Of a stretch of DNA of 64,000 nt, positions 1 through 9,398 are shown one piece after another. Position numbers and translations under genes: made by a program. The DNA is taken from assembly GCA_964019135.1 (NCBI GenBank), contig OZ025258.1, positions 36,366,126 through 36,430,125 on the forward strand, in the 5' to 3' direction. Source of the stretch: Arenicola marina. Lineage: Eukaryota; Annelida; Polychaeta; Arenicolidae. The number at the start of each line of letters is the position of its first letter. Positions within the stretch are counted from its first letter, which is position 1. The notes under the pieces are model-generated. The model did not search any database. It was not told where the DNA came from and worked only from the letters and a program-made list of their open reading frames with translations.

Positions 1-2772
1 TGTTAATGGTCTACACATGCTTACGCAATGGATATGGTGTTAATGGTCTACACATGCTTACACAGTGGATATGGTGTTAATGGTCTACACATGCTTACAC
101 AATGGATATGGTGTTAATGGTCTACACATGCTTACACAGTGGATATGGTGTTAATGGTCTACACATGCTTACACAATGGATATGGTGTTAATGGTCTACA
201 CATGCTTACACAATGGATATGGTGTTAATGGTCTACACATGCTTACACAATGGATATGGTGTTAATGGTCTACACATGCTTACACAATGGGTATGGTGTT
301 AATGGTCTACACATGCTTACACAATGGATATGGTGTTAATGGTCTACACATGCTTACACAGTGGATATGGTGTTAATGGTCTACACATGCTTACACAATG
401 GATATGGTGTTAATGGTCTACACATGCTTACACAATGGATATGGTGTTAATGGTCTACACATGCTTACACAATGGATATGGTGTTAATGGTCTACACATG
501 CTTACACAATGGATATGGTGTTAATGGTCTACACATGCTTACACAGTGGATATGGTGTTAATGGTCTACACATGCTTACACAGTGGATATGGTGTTAATG
601 GTCTACACATGCTTACACAATGGATATGGTGTTAATGGTCTACACATACTTACACAATGGATATGGTGTTAATGGTCTACACATGCTTACACAATGGATA
701 TGGTGTTAATGGTCTACACATACTTACACAATGGATATGGTGTTAATGGTCTACACATGTATACACAGTGGATATGGTGTTAATGGTCTACACATACTTA
801 CACAATGGATATGGTGTTAATGGTCTACACATGTATACACAATGGATATGGTGTTAATGGTCTACACATGCTTACACAATGGATATGGTGTTAATGGTCT
901 ACACATGTATACACAATGGATATGGTGTTAATGGTCTACACATGCTTACACAATGGATATGGTGTTAATGGTCTACACATACTTACACAATGGATATGGT
1001 GTTAATGGTCTACACATGCTTACACAGTGGATATGGTGTTAATGGTCTACACATACTTACACAATGGATATGGTGTTAATGGTCTACACATACTTACACA
1101 ATGGATATGGTGTTAATGGTCTACACATACTTACACAATGGATATGGTGTTAATGGTCTACACATGCTTACACAGTGGATATGGTGTTAATGGTCTACAC
1201 ATGTATACACAGTGGATATGGTGTTAATGGTCTACACATGCTTACCTGATGGATATGGTGTTAATGGTCTACACATGCTTACACAATGGATATGGTGTTA
1301 ATGGTCTACACATACTTATACAATGGATATGGTGTTAATGGTCTACACATGCTTACACAGTGGATATGGTGTTAATGGTCTACACATACTTATACAATGG
1401 ATATGGTGTTAATGGTCTACACATGCTTACACAGTGGATATGGTGTTAATGGTCTACACATGCTTACACAGTGGATATGGTGTTAATGGTCTACACATGC
1501 TTACACAATGGATATGGTGTTAATGGTCTACACATGCTTACACAATGGATATGGTGTTAATGGTCTACACATACTTATACAATGGATATGGTGTTAATGG
1601 TCTACACATGCTTACACAATGGATATGGTGTTAATGGTCTACACATGCTTACACAGTGGATATGGTGTTAATGGTCTACACATGCTTACACAATGGATAT
1701 GGTGTTAATGGTCTACACATGCTTACACAATGGATATGGTGTTAATGGTCTACACATGCTTACACAATGGATATGGTGTTAATGGTCTACACATGCTTAC
1801 ACAATGGATATGGTGTTAATGGTCTACACATGCTTACACAATGGATATGGTGTTAATGGTCTACACATGCTTACACAATGGATATGGTGTTAATGGTCTA
1901 CATATGCTTACACAATGGATATGGTGTTAATGGTCTACACATGCTTACACAATGGATATGGTGTTAATGGTCTACACATGCTTACACAGTGGATATGGTG
2001 TTAATGGTCTACACATGCTTACACAATGGATATGGTGTTAATGGTCTACACATGCTTACACAATGGATATGGTGTTAATGGTCTACACATGCTTACACAA
2101 TGGATATGGTGTTAATGGTCTACACATGCTTACACAGTGGATATGGTGTTAATGGTCTACACATGCTTACACAGTGGATATGGTGTTAATGGTCTACACA
2201 TGCTTATACAATGGATATGGTGTTAATGGTCTACACATGCTTACACAATGGATATGGTGTTAATGGTCTACACATGTATACACAGTGGATATGGTGTTAA
2301 TGGTCTACACATGCTTACACAATGGATATGGTGTTAATGGTCTACACATGCTTACACAATGGATATGGTGTTAATGGTCTACACATGCTTACACAATGGA
2401 TATGGTGTTAATGGTCTACACATGCTTACACAGTGGATATGGTGTTAATGGTCTACACATGCTTACACAGTGGATATGGTGTTAATGGTCTACACATGCT
2501 TACACAGTGGATATGGTGTTAATGGTCTACACATGCTTACACAATGGATATGGTGTTAATGGTCTACACATGCTTATACAATGGATATGGTGTTAATGGT
2601 CTACACATGCTTACACAATGGACATACTGCTAATGGTCTACACATGCTTATACAATGGATATGGTGTTAATGGTCTACACATGCTTACACAATGGATATG
2701 GTGTTAATGGTCTACACATGCTTACACAGTGGATATGGTGTTAATGGTCTACACATGCTTACCTGATGGATA
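1..2772. repeat. 37-bp satellite array (about 75 copies), truncated by window start
   Basis: Head-to-tail copies of a 37-bp unit that begins TGTTAATGGTCTACACATGC and continues through TTACACAATGGATATGG. The period is read directly: units start at 1, 38, 75 and so on. Most copies differ at only a few fixed positions (ACACAATGG or ACACAGTGG; ATGCTTAC, ATACTTAC or ATGTATAC), so the array is well homogenised. No open frame or gene signal is present. The left end lies outside the window. Confidence 0.97.
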
Positions 2773-3116
2773 TAGAGCTAATAATCTAGATAGGGTGATA
2801 CTTGTACAATATAATCTATACTTCTAATGGTTCAGATAGGCTTAGATAATGGATATAATGGTATAGTGATATAGATAAGCGTGTGTAATCTGTAGTTCTA
2901 ATGGTCTATATAGGTTTGCATAATAGATTAATTGCTAACTGTCCAGATAACGGTTCACATAATGGGTAGTGTTAATAGCGCAGAAGGCCTACATACACAA
3001 TGGCTATAGTTCCAATGGTTTAAATAGGCTTACGGCATGCTCCAGAAGTTCCAATGGTTGACACAGGCCTGAGTATGATGGCCACAGCACGTATAATGTC
3101 GTAACAACTAACCCAG
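2773..3116. repeat. Decayed edge of the 37-bp array
   Basis: After the last clean unit the sequence still shows TAATGGTCTA, TAATGGTT and AATGGATATA fragments at irregular spacing, with many substitutions and indels. This is what the unhomogenised margin of a satellite looks like. Nothing else is recognised here. Confidence 0.65.
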
Positions 3117-3709
3117 ACACTCCATACATACATATAGGTCTATATAGTACACACACAGTACAGTACTATCCATGGGCACTCCATACATACATATAGGTCT
3201 ATATAGTACACACACAGTACAGTACTACCCATGGGCACTCCATACATACATATAGGTCTATATAGTACACACACAGTACAGTACTATCCATGGGCACTCC
3301 ATGCATACATATAGGTCTATATAGTACACACACAGTACAGTACTATCCATGGGCACTCCATACATACATATAGGTCTATATAGTACACACACAGTACAGT
3401 ACTACCCATGGGCACTCCATACATACATATAGGTCTATATAGTACACACACAGTACAGTACTACCCATGGGCACTCCATACATACATATAGGTCTATATA
3501 GTACACACACAGTACAGTACTACCCATGGGCACTCCATGCATACATATAGGTCTATATAGTACACACACAGTACAGTACTACCCATGGGCACTCCATACA
3601 TACATATAGGTCTATATAGTACACACACAGTACAGTACTACCCATGGGCACTCCATACATACATATAGGTCTATATAGTACACACACAGTACAGTACTAC
3701 CCATGGGCA
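3117..3709. repeat. 59-bp tandem array, 10 copies
   Basis: Ten nearly identical 59-bp units containing GGTCTATATAGTACACACAC and ACCCATGGGCACTCC. Successive starts at 3121 and 3180 give the period. Variation is limited to CCATACAT or CCATGCAT and to CTACCC or CTATCC. The unit is rich in short palindromes (TATATA, CCATGG, GTAC). No coding capacity is seen. Confidence 0.96.
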
Positions 3710-4410
3710 AGTCGATACTTACAGTCCCCGCGGACGGCTCGTGACCTCAGCGCTGTAGTGTAGGACCTACAGGAGAGGTGCCTTAGTGTGGCAGCGGTAG
3801 ATGGGGACACGTTGAACCCAGGGCCACTAAATGACGGCACCCAATGTCTTTCTCCAACCAAACCGCTGTAGTCGTTGGGTGGTGTGAGGTCAGACCGCCA
3901 GAAAGCACCGTTTTGACGATAGAGGCAGCGCACACTGACTGAACAAACAGGCTACAATAATGAATATTCATGCGCAGCGAGCGTGTACACTCAAACCGCC
4001 ACGATATGCGTGCAGCGATATCATTCTAACCACCTTTCGCCATGGAGTCTGCTGGGGATACATTCGCCATGGCGTACGCTGGGAATACATCGCCTGTGTA
4101 TCGGCGAACGATGCGGTCATATACCATGTCAAACCCCAGCCCGCCGGCCGACGACTACCCACGTATCCACTCAAGTTACCCACCCCTCCTCCCTCTCCCC
4201 CCGAACACCCAACCCCTTCGTGGCGTCTAGCATGTTGTACAGCGGTGGAGTCTCATTGACTGGCTATCCGGCTCGCGACGGCCAGGTCACTCAAGCAAAT
4301 CGTCCCCGAATCGTGCTACGTATAAATATCTCAAGCCATATAAAAAGACCTTGGTACTTCCGTATTGCCGGTCACGACTGGGGTCACGACGTTAGGGGTG
4401 AGCTAGGTTA

Positions 4411-4461
4411 TATAACACACGTATGTATGTGAGCAGGGCACGTGGCGCGTGTAACACTAAT
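4411..4461 (+). repeat. Dispersed 51-bp repeat, copy 1 (copy 2 at 5254-5304)
   Basis: The 51-bp stretch starting TATAACACACGTATGTATGT and ending GTGTAACACTAAT recurs at 5254-5304 as TATAGCACACGTGTGTATGT through GTGTGTCACTAAT. Both copies carry GGGCACGTGGC. They are about 840 bp apart in the same orientation. Likely fragments of one old interspersed repeat; no function is claimed. Confidence 0.75.
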
Positions 4462-5253
4462 TTAAAAAATTGTATGACGTCACGCCTTTGTCTTAAGTGT
4501 TCATTATCTAGAAGAATGCATCGGAAAACAGACCTAGCCGTGTTGTATTTACGTAAGTGTGCGTTATTAAAATAAAGAACGGCAAAACAGTGCTTTATTT
4601 TAATAAGGAACAGAAAAAGTGTGCATTATCTTGATAAAGAACAGTTGTTAATATGGACTCCGCTAAGTGTCACGGTGTAATCAGTCGAGCTGAGCTGAGC
4701 GGAGGCGAGCTGGCTGATGTTGTCAGAACTTGCCAATTTCAAGACAAACAATGAAATGCATAAGTCAATGTTACGCTCTAAGGGGGCGAGGGAGTGGGGG
4801 GGGGGGGTAGATCAGAAATCTCAAAATATATGGACATTTTACAGTTATCGTTTGCATACATTTCTCATTCGATCCGTCATATGGCTTTTCAGGGACGGTG
4901 TTTTCAGGAAACTGAGAAGCAATGACTGAACAGTTGTGAGATGATTTAGAAAACAAGACTTCCAAAATGTCTAATTCCTCGACGCCTGCCCACCCTTCCC
5001 TCCCCCCTGGGGCTTCAAAAGGACCAACTGTTGTTTCCATAATGTTTGCTTACTTATTAGTCGGGCAGTGCAATTGACACAATAGTCAATTTCCTGTGTC
5101 CAAACGTGAGCAAATTTAATGCCTTGTTATAACAATTTTATAAGTACGTTAAAGAACTCGCTGTCGTGCATTCCCCAAATAAACCACTCGACGCTATCGC
5201 GTCTCGTGCTTTATTTTGGCGAATGCACTCCAGCTCGTTCTTTAACTAGTACA

Positions 5254-5304
5254 TATAGCACACGTGTGTATGTGGGCCGGGCACGTGGCACGTGTGTCAC
5301 TAAT
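5254..5304 (+). repeat. Dispersed 51-bp repeat, copy 2 (copy 1 at 4411-4461)
   Basis: Same orientation and length as the copy at 4411-4461, with several substitutions. The shared core is the E-box-like GGGCACGTGGC. No gene is attached to it in this window. Confidence 0.75.
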
Positions 5305-5551
5305 ATAGGTGGAGGTTGGCTCAATAGCGCGGCCCCCAAGGTACATATATTGTACCCCCCCCACCCACCCCGGATCTTACTCCTTACCCAGAGGGTAATA
5401 ACGAAAAGCGAAATAAAACAAAACAATATATTGCTGACTTAATTTTTTAAAGTAGTAAAGTGAAATGAAATGAGTTGGTATTTTAGGCCGCTTTTGTGCA
5501 CAACAGTGTTAAACTGGCCCAATTCGGATGAATGGATAAAGCATTCTTTCA

Positions 5552-5622
5552 CACCTTGCTTCTAACCCAGGACCTATTGATCTGCGGGTATCTAGTGCGG
5601 TAACCACTGCACCAGGGGGCTC
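5552..5622 (-). repeat. tRNA-derived SINE-like remnant
   Basis: Read on the minus strand, this contains TGGTGCAGTGGTTACCGC, a good match to a tRNA A box with D-arm, then about 30 nt later GGTCCTGGGTTAGAAGC, a degraded B box and T-arm. A CCA end or intact cloverleaf cannot be drawn, so a functional tRNA is unlikely. A SINE head or tRNA pseudogene fits best. Confidence 0.45.
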
Positions 5623-5848
5623 CTGTTATGCCCCCATAACCAGAGAGGATGTCCAACATAGCGCGCAGCCCTGCCAACACCACAATGTGGCGGTTAACCT
5701 AGTCCCAACTTCGATTTGGAAAAATCCATAAATATATAACAAATAGAAAATAATACAAAACGGCTATGGTACTGTTTAACATACTTCATGATTTAAGCAG
5801 TTCAACAAGTGTAATATATAATATATTTTGATGTGAGTTTGTTGCAAT

Positions 5849-6110
5849 TGTAGTATCGGGCAAAGGTTAGGTCAATTGGGGGGACCATGAGCGCCCTCTA
5901 ACTTGTAGATGCGGCCCCTGGCGGATGTTACTGGAAGCGGACGCACCCCCTAGCGAGCGGGACTGTAGGCCGGCAGATTGGCACGGAACGGCAAAGAGCA
6001 CGGCGGGACCTTCAAGTTCTGTTGTGTCAGCCGGCAGCCATCTCACAACTCCAAATACGACTGGAACTTACAACCAATGAGTAAAACCTCAGAATACCAT
6101 TTATACAACA
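5849..6110 (+). repeat. 5' LTR (262 bp)
   Basis: Begins TG and ends CA, with CAAT immediately upstream. It matches the 3' LTR at all but six positions by eye (about 98% identity). All six differences lie in the first 20 bases or the last 40 or so. A minus-strand TAGAGGGCGCT (5890-5900) resembles a CTCF core motif. No clear TATA box or AATAAA was found. Confidence 0.93.
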
Positions 6111-6111
6111 T

Positions 6112-6124
6112 TGGTGTCAGAAGT
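6112..6124 (+). other. Primer binding site, tRNA-Leu type
   Basis: TGGTGTCAGAAGT begins one base after the 5' LTR. It is complementary to the 3' end of a typical animal tRNA-Leu, including CCA (…ACTTCTGACACCA). This 13-nt match in the expected place supports a tRNA-Leu minus-strand primer. tRNA identity is taken from general knowledge of tRNA-Leu sequences. Confidence 0.8.
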
Positions 6125-6170
6125 CCATGGATAAACGCCTATATCCCCGCCACAATTTTACAGCCATTAG

Positions 6171-6608
6171 TTGATTGAATGTAAGTCACTTTCTCCATCT
6201 CATGGAGATGAGACTGCTGTAAATTCACATCCTGATGTGCAGTGGCAAACCTTCAAAAGCCTATTACATCGGTTTGATAATTTGAGTATTGAATTGAAAG
6301 ACAAAAAACAAAAGCTGGAAAATTTGCAACAACAGATAAAGACTGAAAAAGGTGAAAGGGAAGAGTTGCTGAAGAACAATGGAAGAATAGAAGTAGATGC
6401 TCAAAAGCAAATAAATAAACTACGTGATCAATGGTCCCAGGATAGAGAAAACTTAATCAAAAGCAATGATGCAATTAAATCTAAATTCGAGAGACAATCA
6501 GCTGAGATGAACAGAATGATTAATAAATTACAAGAAGAATTAAAAGACACCAGACACTCAGAAGTTTCCCCCCATATGGAACATCAGTCTCAGAAAACAT
6601 GCACCTGA
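6171..6608 (+). CDS. Retroelement ORF, coiled-coil N-terminal Gag segment
   Basis: A 145-residue frame just inside the 5' LTR. Residues about 30-125 are rich in K, E, Q and L in heptad-like order (for example KDKKQKLENLQQQIKTEKGE), strongly suggesting a long coiled coil. There is no zinc finger or enzyme motif. It overlaps the start of the main gag frame by 10 nt, and that frame lies -1 relative to it. A run of six C at 6568-6573 sits where both frames are open. The two may be one Gag split by an indel, or a separate small protein. I favour the split-Gag reading but cannot prove it. Confidence 0.6.
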   Translation: MIECKSLSPSHGDETAVNSHPDVQWQTFKSLLHRFDNLSIELKDKKQKLENLQQQIKTEKGEREELLKNNGRIEVDAQKQINKLRDQWSQDRENLIKSNDAIKSKFERQSAEMNRMINKLQEELKDTRHSEVSPHMEHQSQKTCT

Positions 6609-7579
6609 AAAGAACCTCTGAATCCCTGTGGAACCAATCCACTCGTAGGGAGAGAGTTGATGGGTCGCCTCCTCCACAGATGGCCACGTTTGATGGAATG
6701 GAGGACTGGAAACCATTTGAGGTACAATTCAAAAGAATGGTTCAAAGATATGCTTGGGACAATATGACCCAATTAGATAAATTAGTGGAGTCACTCCGGG
6801 ATAGAGCTGTGAAGTTTTTCTGTTCTCAATCGCAACTGATACAAAATGATATTCATCTACTATTTGCAAAATTGGCCACCAGATTTAGCAAGAAAGATAC
6901 CCCTTGCTCTCTCCGTCGGCAACTGCAATATCTAAAACAAACTTTAGAAGAACCCCTTGATGAATTTGCAGATAGAGTACTAGAACTGGCAACTGATGGG
7001 TTTCCAAATACTCCTGAAGAAATCATTCAGATCATGGCAATAGATTCTTTCTGTCGAGGATGCATCGACAAGAAAGCAGCTCTGAGTGCTTTAAAGAAAA
7101 ACCCTTCCACATTGGACGAAGCTGTTCAAATGGTGAAATCGTCCATTCACAATCATCGCACGATTGGGGGTTTTAGATCCGAAATCAGGAGAGTCACATT
7201 TGAAAATGATAATACCCCATTGGATCTCGAAAATTACCAGATTAGGAAAATTAATACTGACAAACAAAACCAACTGGCTGAAAATCCCCAGAAAGTTAAA
7301 GACCCACAAGATGGTAACTGGGAGTCCGAGATTGCCCAACTTAAGGCTGATGTGGCTAATACCAATCCACAAGTTACACAGATTTTGCAGATGTTGAAAA
7401 AACAGTTTCGCCCCAGATCACCTTCACCTCCTGCTGGATCTAAGACACCCCCCAAATGTTACCGTTGTGGATCTCCTACTCATTTTGCACGAGACTGCAG
7501 CAAAGAATGCTGCCGTTCTCCGTCTCCTTCACCTATCCAAGAATCTAGAGTAGAGATCACTCCCTCTTTAAACTCTTAG
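6599..7579 (+). CDS. gag: Gag polyprotein (capsid plus CCHC zinc knuckle), LTR retroelement
   Basis: A 326-residue frame. Residues about 30-200 look like a retrotransposon Gag capsid: FDGMEDWKPFEVQF at 31-44 is the usual start of Ty3/gypsy Gag domains, followed by helical leucine-rich segments. A zinc knuckle of the form C-x2-C-x4-H-x4-C (CYRCGSPTHFARDC) occupies residues 287-300 and would bind the element's RNA. It is flanked by RS/SP-rich basic stretches. Gag forms the cytoplasmic particle that packages the RNA. The frame is uninterrupted, so it may still be translatable. The start codon is uncertain because the coiled-coil frame upstream may belong to the same protein. Its last codons contain a -1 slippery heptamer (7567-7573). 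Confidence 0.88.
   Translation: MHLKRTSESLWNQSTRRERVDGSPPPQMATFDGMEDWKPFEVQFKRMVQRYAWDNMTQLDKLVESLRDRAVKFFCSQSQLIQNDIHLLFAKLATRFSKKDTPCSLRRQLQYLKQTLEEPLDEFADRVLELATDGFPNTPEEIIQIMAIDSFCRGCIDKKAALSALKKNPSTLDEAVQMVKSSIHNHRTIGGFRSEIRRVTFENDNTPLDLENYQIRKINTDKQNQLAENPQKVKDPQDGNWESEIAQLKADVANTNPQVTQILQMLKKQFRPRSPSPPAGSKTPPKCYRCGSPTHFARDCSKECCRSPSPSPIQESRVEITPSLNS
7567..7573 (+). promoter_or_regulatory. Programmed -1 ribosomal frameshift heptamer T TTA AAC
   Basis: In the gag frame the codons read TCT TTA AAC TCT TAG, so the heptamer is T-TTA-AAC in exactly the X-XXY-YYZ phase used for -1 frameshifting, one codon before the stop. Slipping back one base gives TTT AAA and enters a frame with no stop until 8167. 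No strong downstream pseudoknot is obvious by eye, though the next 60 nt contain GC-rich pairing possibilities. Confidence 0.7.
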
Positions 7580-8169
7580 AGGCTCGGGTTGTAGGCCGTT
7601 ACTCGAGCTATCACCCAGGCCAACCACCTCAAAGCACCAAACACAAGCTTCCCTATCATCCGGTCAGGCCATCTGATCCTGTCTCAGAGAAGAGTTCTCC
7701 TAACAGCGTACCGGAAGATCTGGTTGCTGAAAGTTGGTCCTCTCCTTCTCCCTACCATCCAATCAGGCCACCTGATCCTCTCTTGGCGGAGAGTTCTGCT
7801 AACTGCGTACCGGATGTTCTGGTTGCTGATAGTTGGTCCTCTCCTTCTCCCTACCATCCAATCAGGCCACCCGATCCTCTCTTGGAGGAGAGTACTGCTA
7901 ACTGCGTACCGGATGTTCTGGTTGCTGATAGTTGTTCATCTCCTTCTCCCTATCATCCTGTCAGACCACCTGATCCTCTCTTGGAGGAGAGTTCTACTAA
8001 CTGCGTACCGGATGTTCTGGTTGCTGATAGTTGGTCCTTTCCTTGTCCCTACCATCCAATCAGACCACCTGATCCCCTCTCAGGGGAGAGTTTTCCTAAT
8101 ACTGTACCGAATGTTCTGTCAGACTACCGTATCGTCTCTGGGAAGGGAGTTCTAAAAACTGCGTGCTGA
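7567..8169 (+). CDS. Frameshift extension ORF with 33-residue repeats (pol position)
   Basis: This is the -1 frame entered at the slippery site, open for about 200 codons. It encodes about five tandem 33-residue repeats with cores YHPIRPPDPLL and NCVPDVLVADSWSSPSP, rich in P, S and D with paired aromatic and proline residues. No protease (D[ST]G), reverse transcriptase (YxDD) or integrase motif occurs. It would appear as a C-terminal tail on a fraction of Gag molecules. The first methionine in this frame is at 7783, so independent translation is less natural than frameshifting. The repeats continue out of frame after the stop, so the original product was probably longer. Function unknown. Confidence 0.5.
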   Translation, partial: FKLLEARVVGRYSSYHPGQPPQSTKHKLPYHPVRPSDPVSEKSSPNSVPEDLVAESWSSPSPYHPIRPPDPLLAESSANCVPDVLVADSWSSPSPYHPIRPPDPLLEESTANCVPDVLVADSCSSPSPYHPVRPPDPLLEESSTNCVPDVLVADSWSFPCPYHPIRPPDPLSGESFPNTVPNVLSDYRIVSGKGVLKTAC

Positions 8170-8365
8170 TGTTCTGGTTGCTGATAGTGAGCCCTCCCTA
8201 TCATCCTGTTAGGCCATCTGATCCGCACTTAGAGGAGAATTCTCCTAATAAGCAAACCGGATGTTCTGGTTGCTCATAGTGAGTCTTCCCCTTCTCCCTA
8301 TCATCCTGCTGGCCTCCTAATTCCGGGGCGAACTATCCTACTTTCATACCGGATGTTCTGATTGA
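7655..8365 (+). repeat. 99-bp tandem repeat inside the retroelement (about 7 copies)
   Basis: Units recur every 99 bp, for example GGTTGCTGATAGTTGGTCC at about 7822 and again near 8020. The first five copies lie in one reading frame (33 codons each). The last two are diverged and frame-broken. The period being an exact multiple of three suggests the repeats expanded while the segment was translated. Confidence 0.85.
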
Positions 8366-9120
8366 GGATACAGAGTGTCATGTGAAGGAGAACTGATTTA
8401 TTTGCCCCTATGTCATCGAGGTTTAAGTATATTAGAGTTCTCCATGTACAAAGTTTAGGAACAGTCAGGTTCTTTAAGTTTAATACATACATATACATAT
8501 AACAGCGAGAAAATTATGTAAATTGTCGATGCGGCGGCCTAAGCCACAGTGACGAGTTTGCCATCTGCTAGTATTAATGATCTTAGCTATCACTGGCAAT
8601 ACTGCAAACCAGTTCTGCTACATTTTTTAAAGTAATTATTACAACTGAACAGGCTCTGATGTTTCTGAACCTTACATTTGATCACTGTATATTCAGCACT
8701 ATAGTTAAGTATATGTGATCCTTGATATTACACATATCAGGTGGACCGGTTCAGAGGCTTCTGATCCTTTCGTCTCACGTCTATATTTATGTATGCCTTA
8801 ATCTATATTACATATGTTTTGACGTGACGTTGTAAATATTAAGGTAATATAAATTCATGTTAACAGATTGACAAGTATATGTAAGTATGTGCCGGGAACG
8901 AAGTGGTTCGGATGCTTCTGATCCTATTCGTCTCACGTCAATATTTATGTATACCTTAATCTATATTAGATCTACATATGTATTGCTCGAATATTCACCT
9001 CATTATAATAATATTATGAGGGAACGGAAAATGATGTATATTGGCTCACAATAAGGCTATTTAGTAATACACCATGGACTTAATTATTTTTTATTGATGA
9101 ATAAGACCAAAAAAACATAT
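8366..9120 (+). other. AT-rich non-coding tail of the retroelement with an internal duplication
   Basis: No open frame. A 70-80 bp imperfect direct repeat is present at 8745-8816 and 8903-8980; both contain GCTTCTGATCC, CGTCTCACGTC, ATATTTATGTAT and CCTTAATCTATATTA. This occupies the place where pol would normally be, so pol is missing rather than merely mutated. Confidence 0.75.
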
Positions 9121-9132
9121 GACGGGGGAGAG
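9121..9132 (+). other. Polypurine tract
   Basis: GACGGGGGAGAG ends directly at the TG of the 3' LTR. A purine-rich run in this position primes plus-strand DNA synthesis in LTR elements. Confidence 0.8.
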
Positions 9133-9394
9133 TGTAGTATCAGGCAAAAGTGAGGTCAATTGGGGGGACCATGAGCGCCCTCTAACTTGTAGATGCGGCC
9201 CCTGGCGGATGTTACTGGAAGCGGACGCACCCCCTAGCGAGCGGGACTGTAGGCCGGCAGATTGGCACGGAACGGCAAAGAGCACGGCGGGACCTTCAAG
9301 TTCTGTTGTGTCAGCCGGCAGCCATCTCACAACTCCAAATACGACTGGAACTTACAAACAGTGAGTAAAACCTCAGAAGACCATTTATACAACA
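9133..9394 (+). repeat. 3' LTR (262 bp)
   Basis: Same length as the 5' LTR, begins TGTAGTATC and ends ACAACA, followed by CAAT (9395-9398). The six differences from the 5' LTR lie near its two ends. It carries the same minus-strand TAGAGGGCGCT at 9174-9184. Confidence 0.93.
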
Positions 9395-9398
9395 CAAT

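Larger units (their letters stand above)
3710..5848. other. Non-repetitive intergenic DNA with small internal duplications
   Basis: No convincing exon is found; short open frames on both strands overlap each other and look random. There is a 28-bp imperfect tandem duplication near 4037-4092 (TTCGCCATGG, then CTGGG and ATACAT, twice). Three diverged copies of an AAGTGTGCRTTAT plus AAAGAACRG segment lie at about 4493-4645. A related 51-bp pair is listed separately. A G-run lies at 4797-4806 and C-runs near 5354-5370. Confidence 0.6.
5849..9394 (+). mobile_element. Complete, non-autonomous Ty3/gypsy-like LTR retroelement (3,546 bp)
   Basis: Two 262-bp direct repeats starting TGTAGTATC and ending TACAACA bound the element. 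The four bases CAAT occur just outside each end (5845-5848 and 9395-9398), a target-site duplication. Inside are a primer binding site, a gag-type reading frame with a zinc knuckle, a frameshift heptamer, a repeat-encoding frame, about 960 bp of AT-rich non-coding DNA, and a purine tract next to the 3' LTR. No protease, reverse transcriptase, RNase H or integrase motif is visible, so movement would need pol proteins from a relative. The Gag and zinc knuckle suggest Ty3/gypsy. The exact clade is unknown because pol is absent. Confidence 0.92.

Noticed and set aside
3960..4432. Possible small genes with 99- and 149-codon frames
   Set aside because: Three plus frames and an antisense frame overlap here with no recognisable domain or codon bias; likely chance.
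5552..5622. Functional tRNA gene
   Set aside because: The A box is good, but the B box is degraded and no complete acceptor stem or cloverleaf can be formed.
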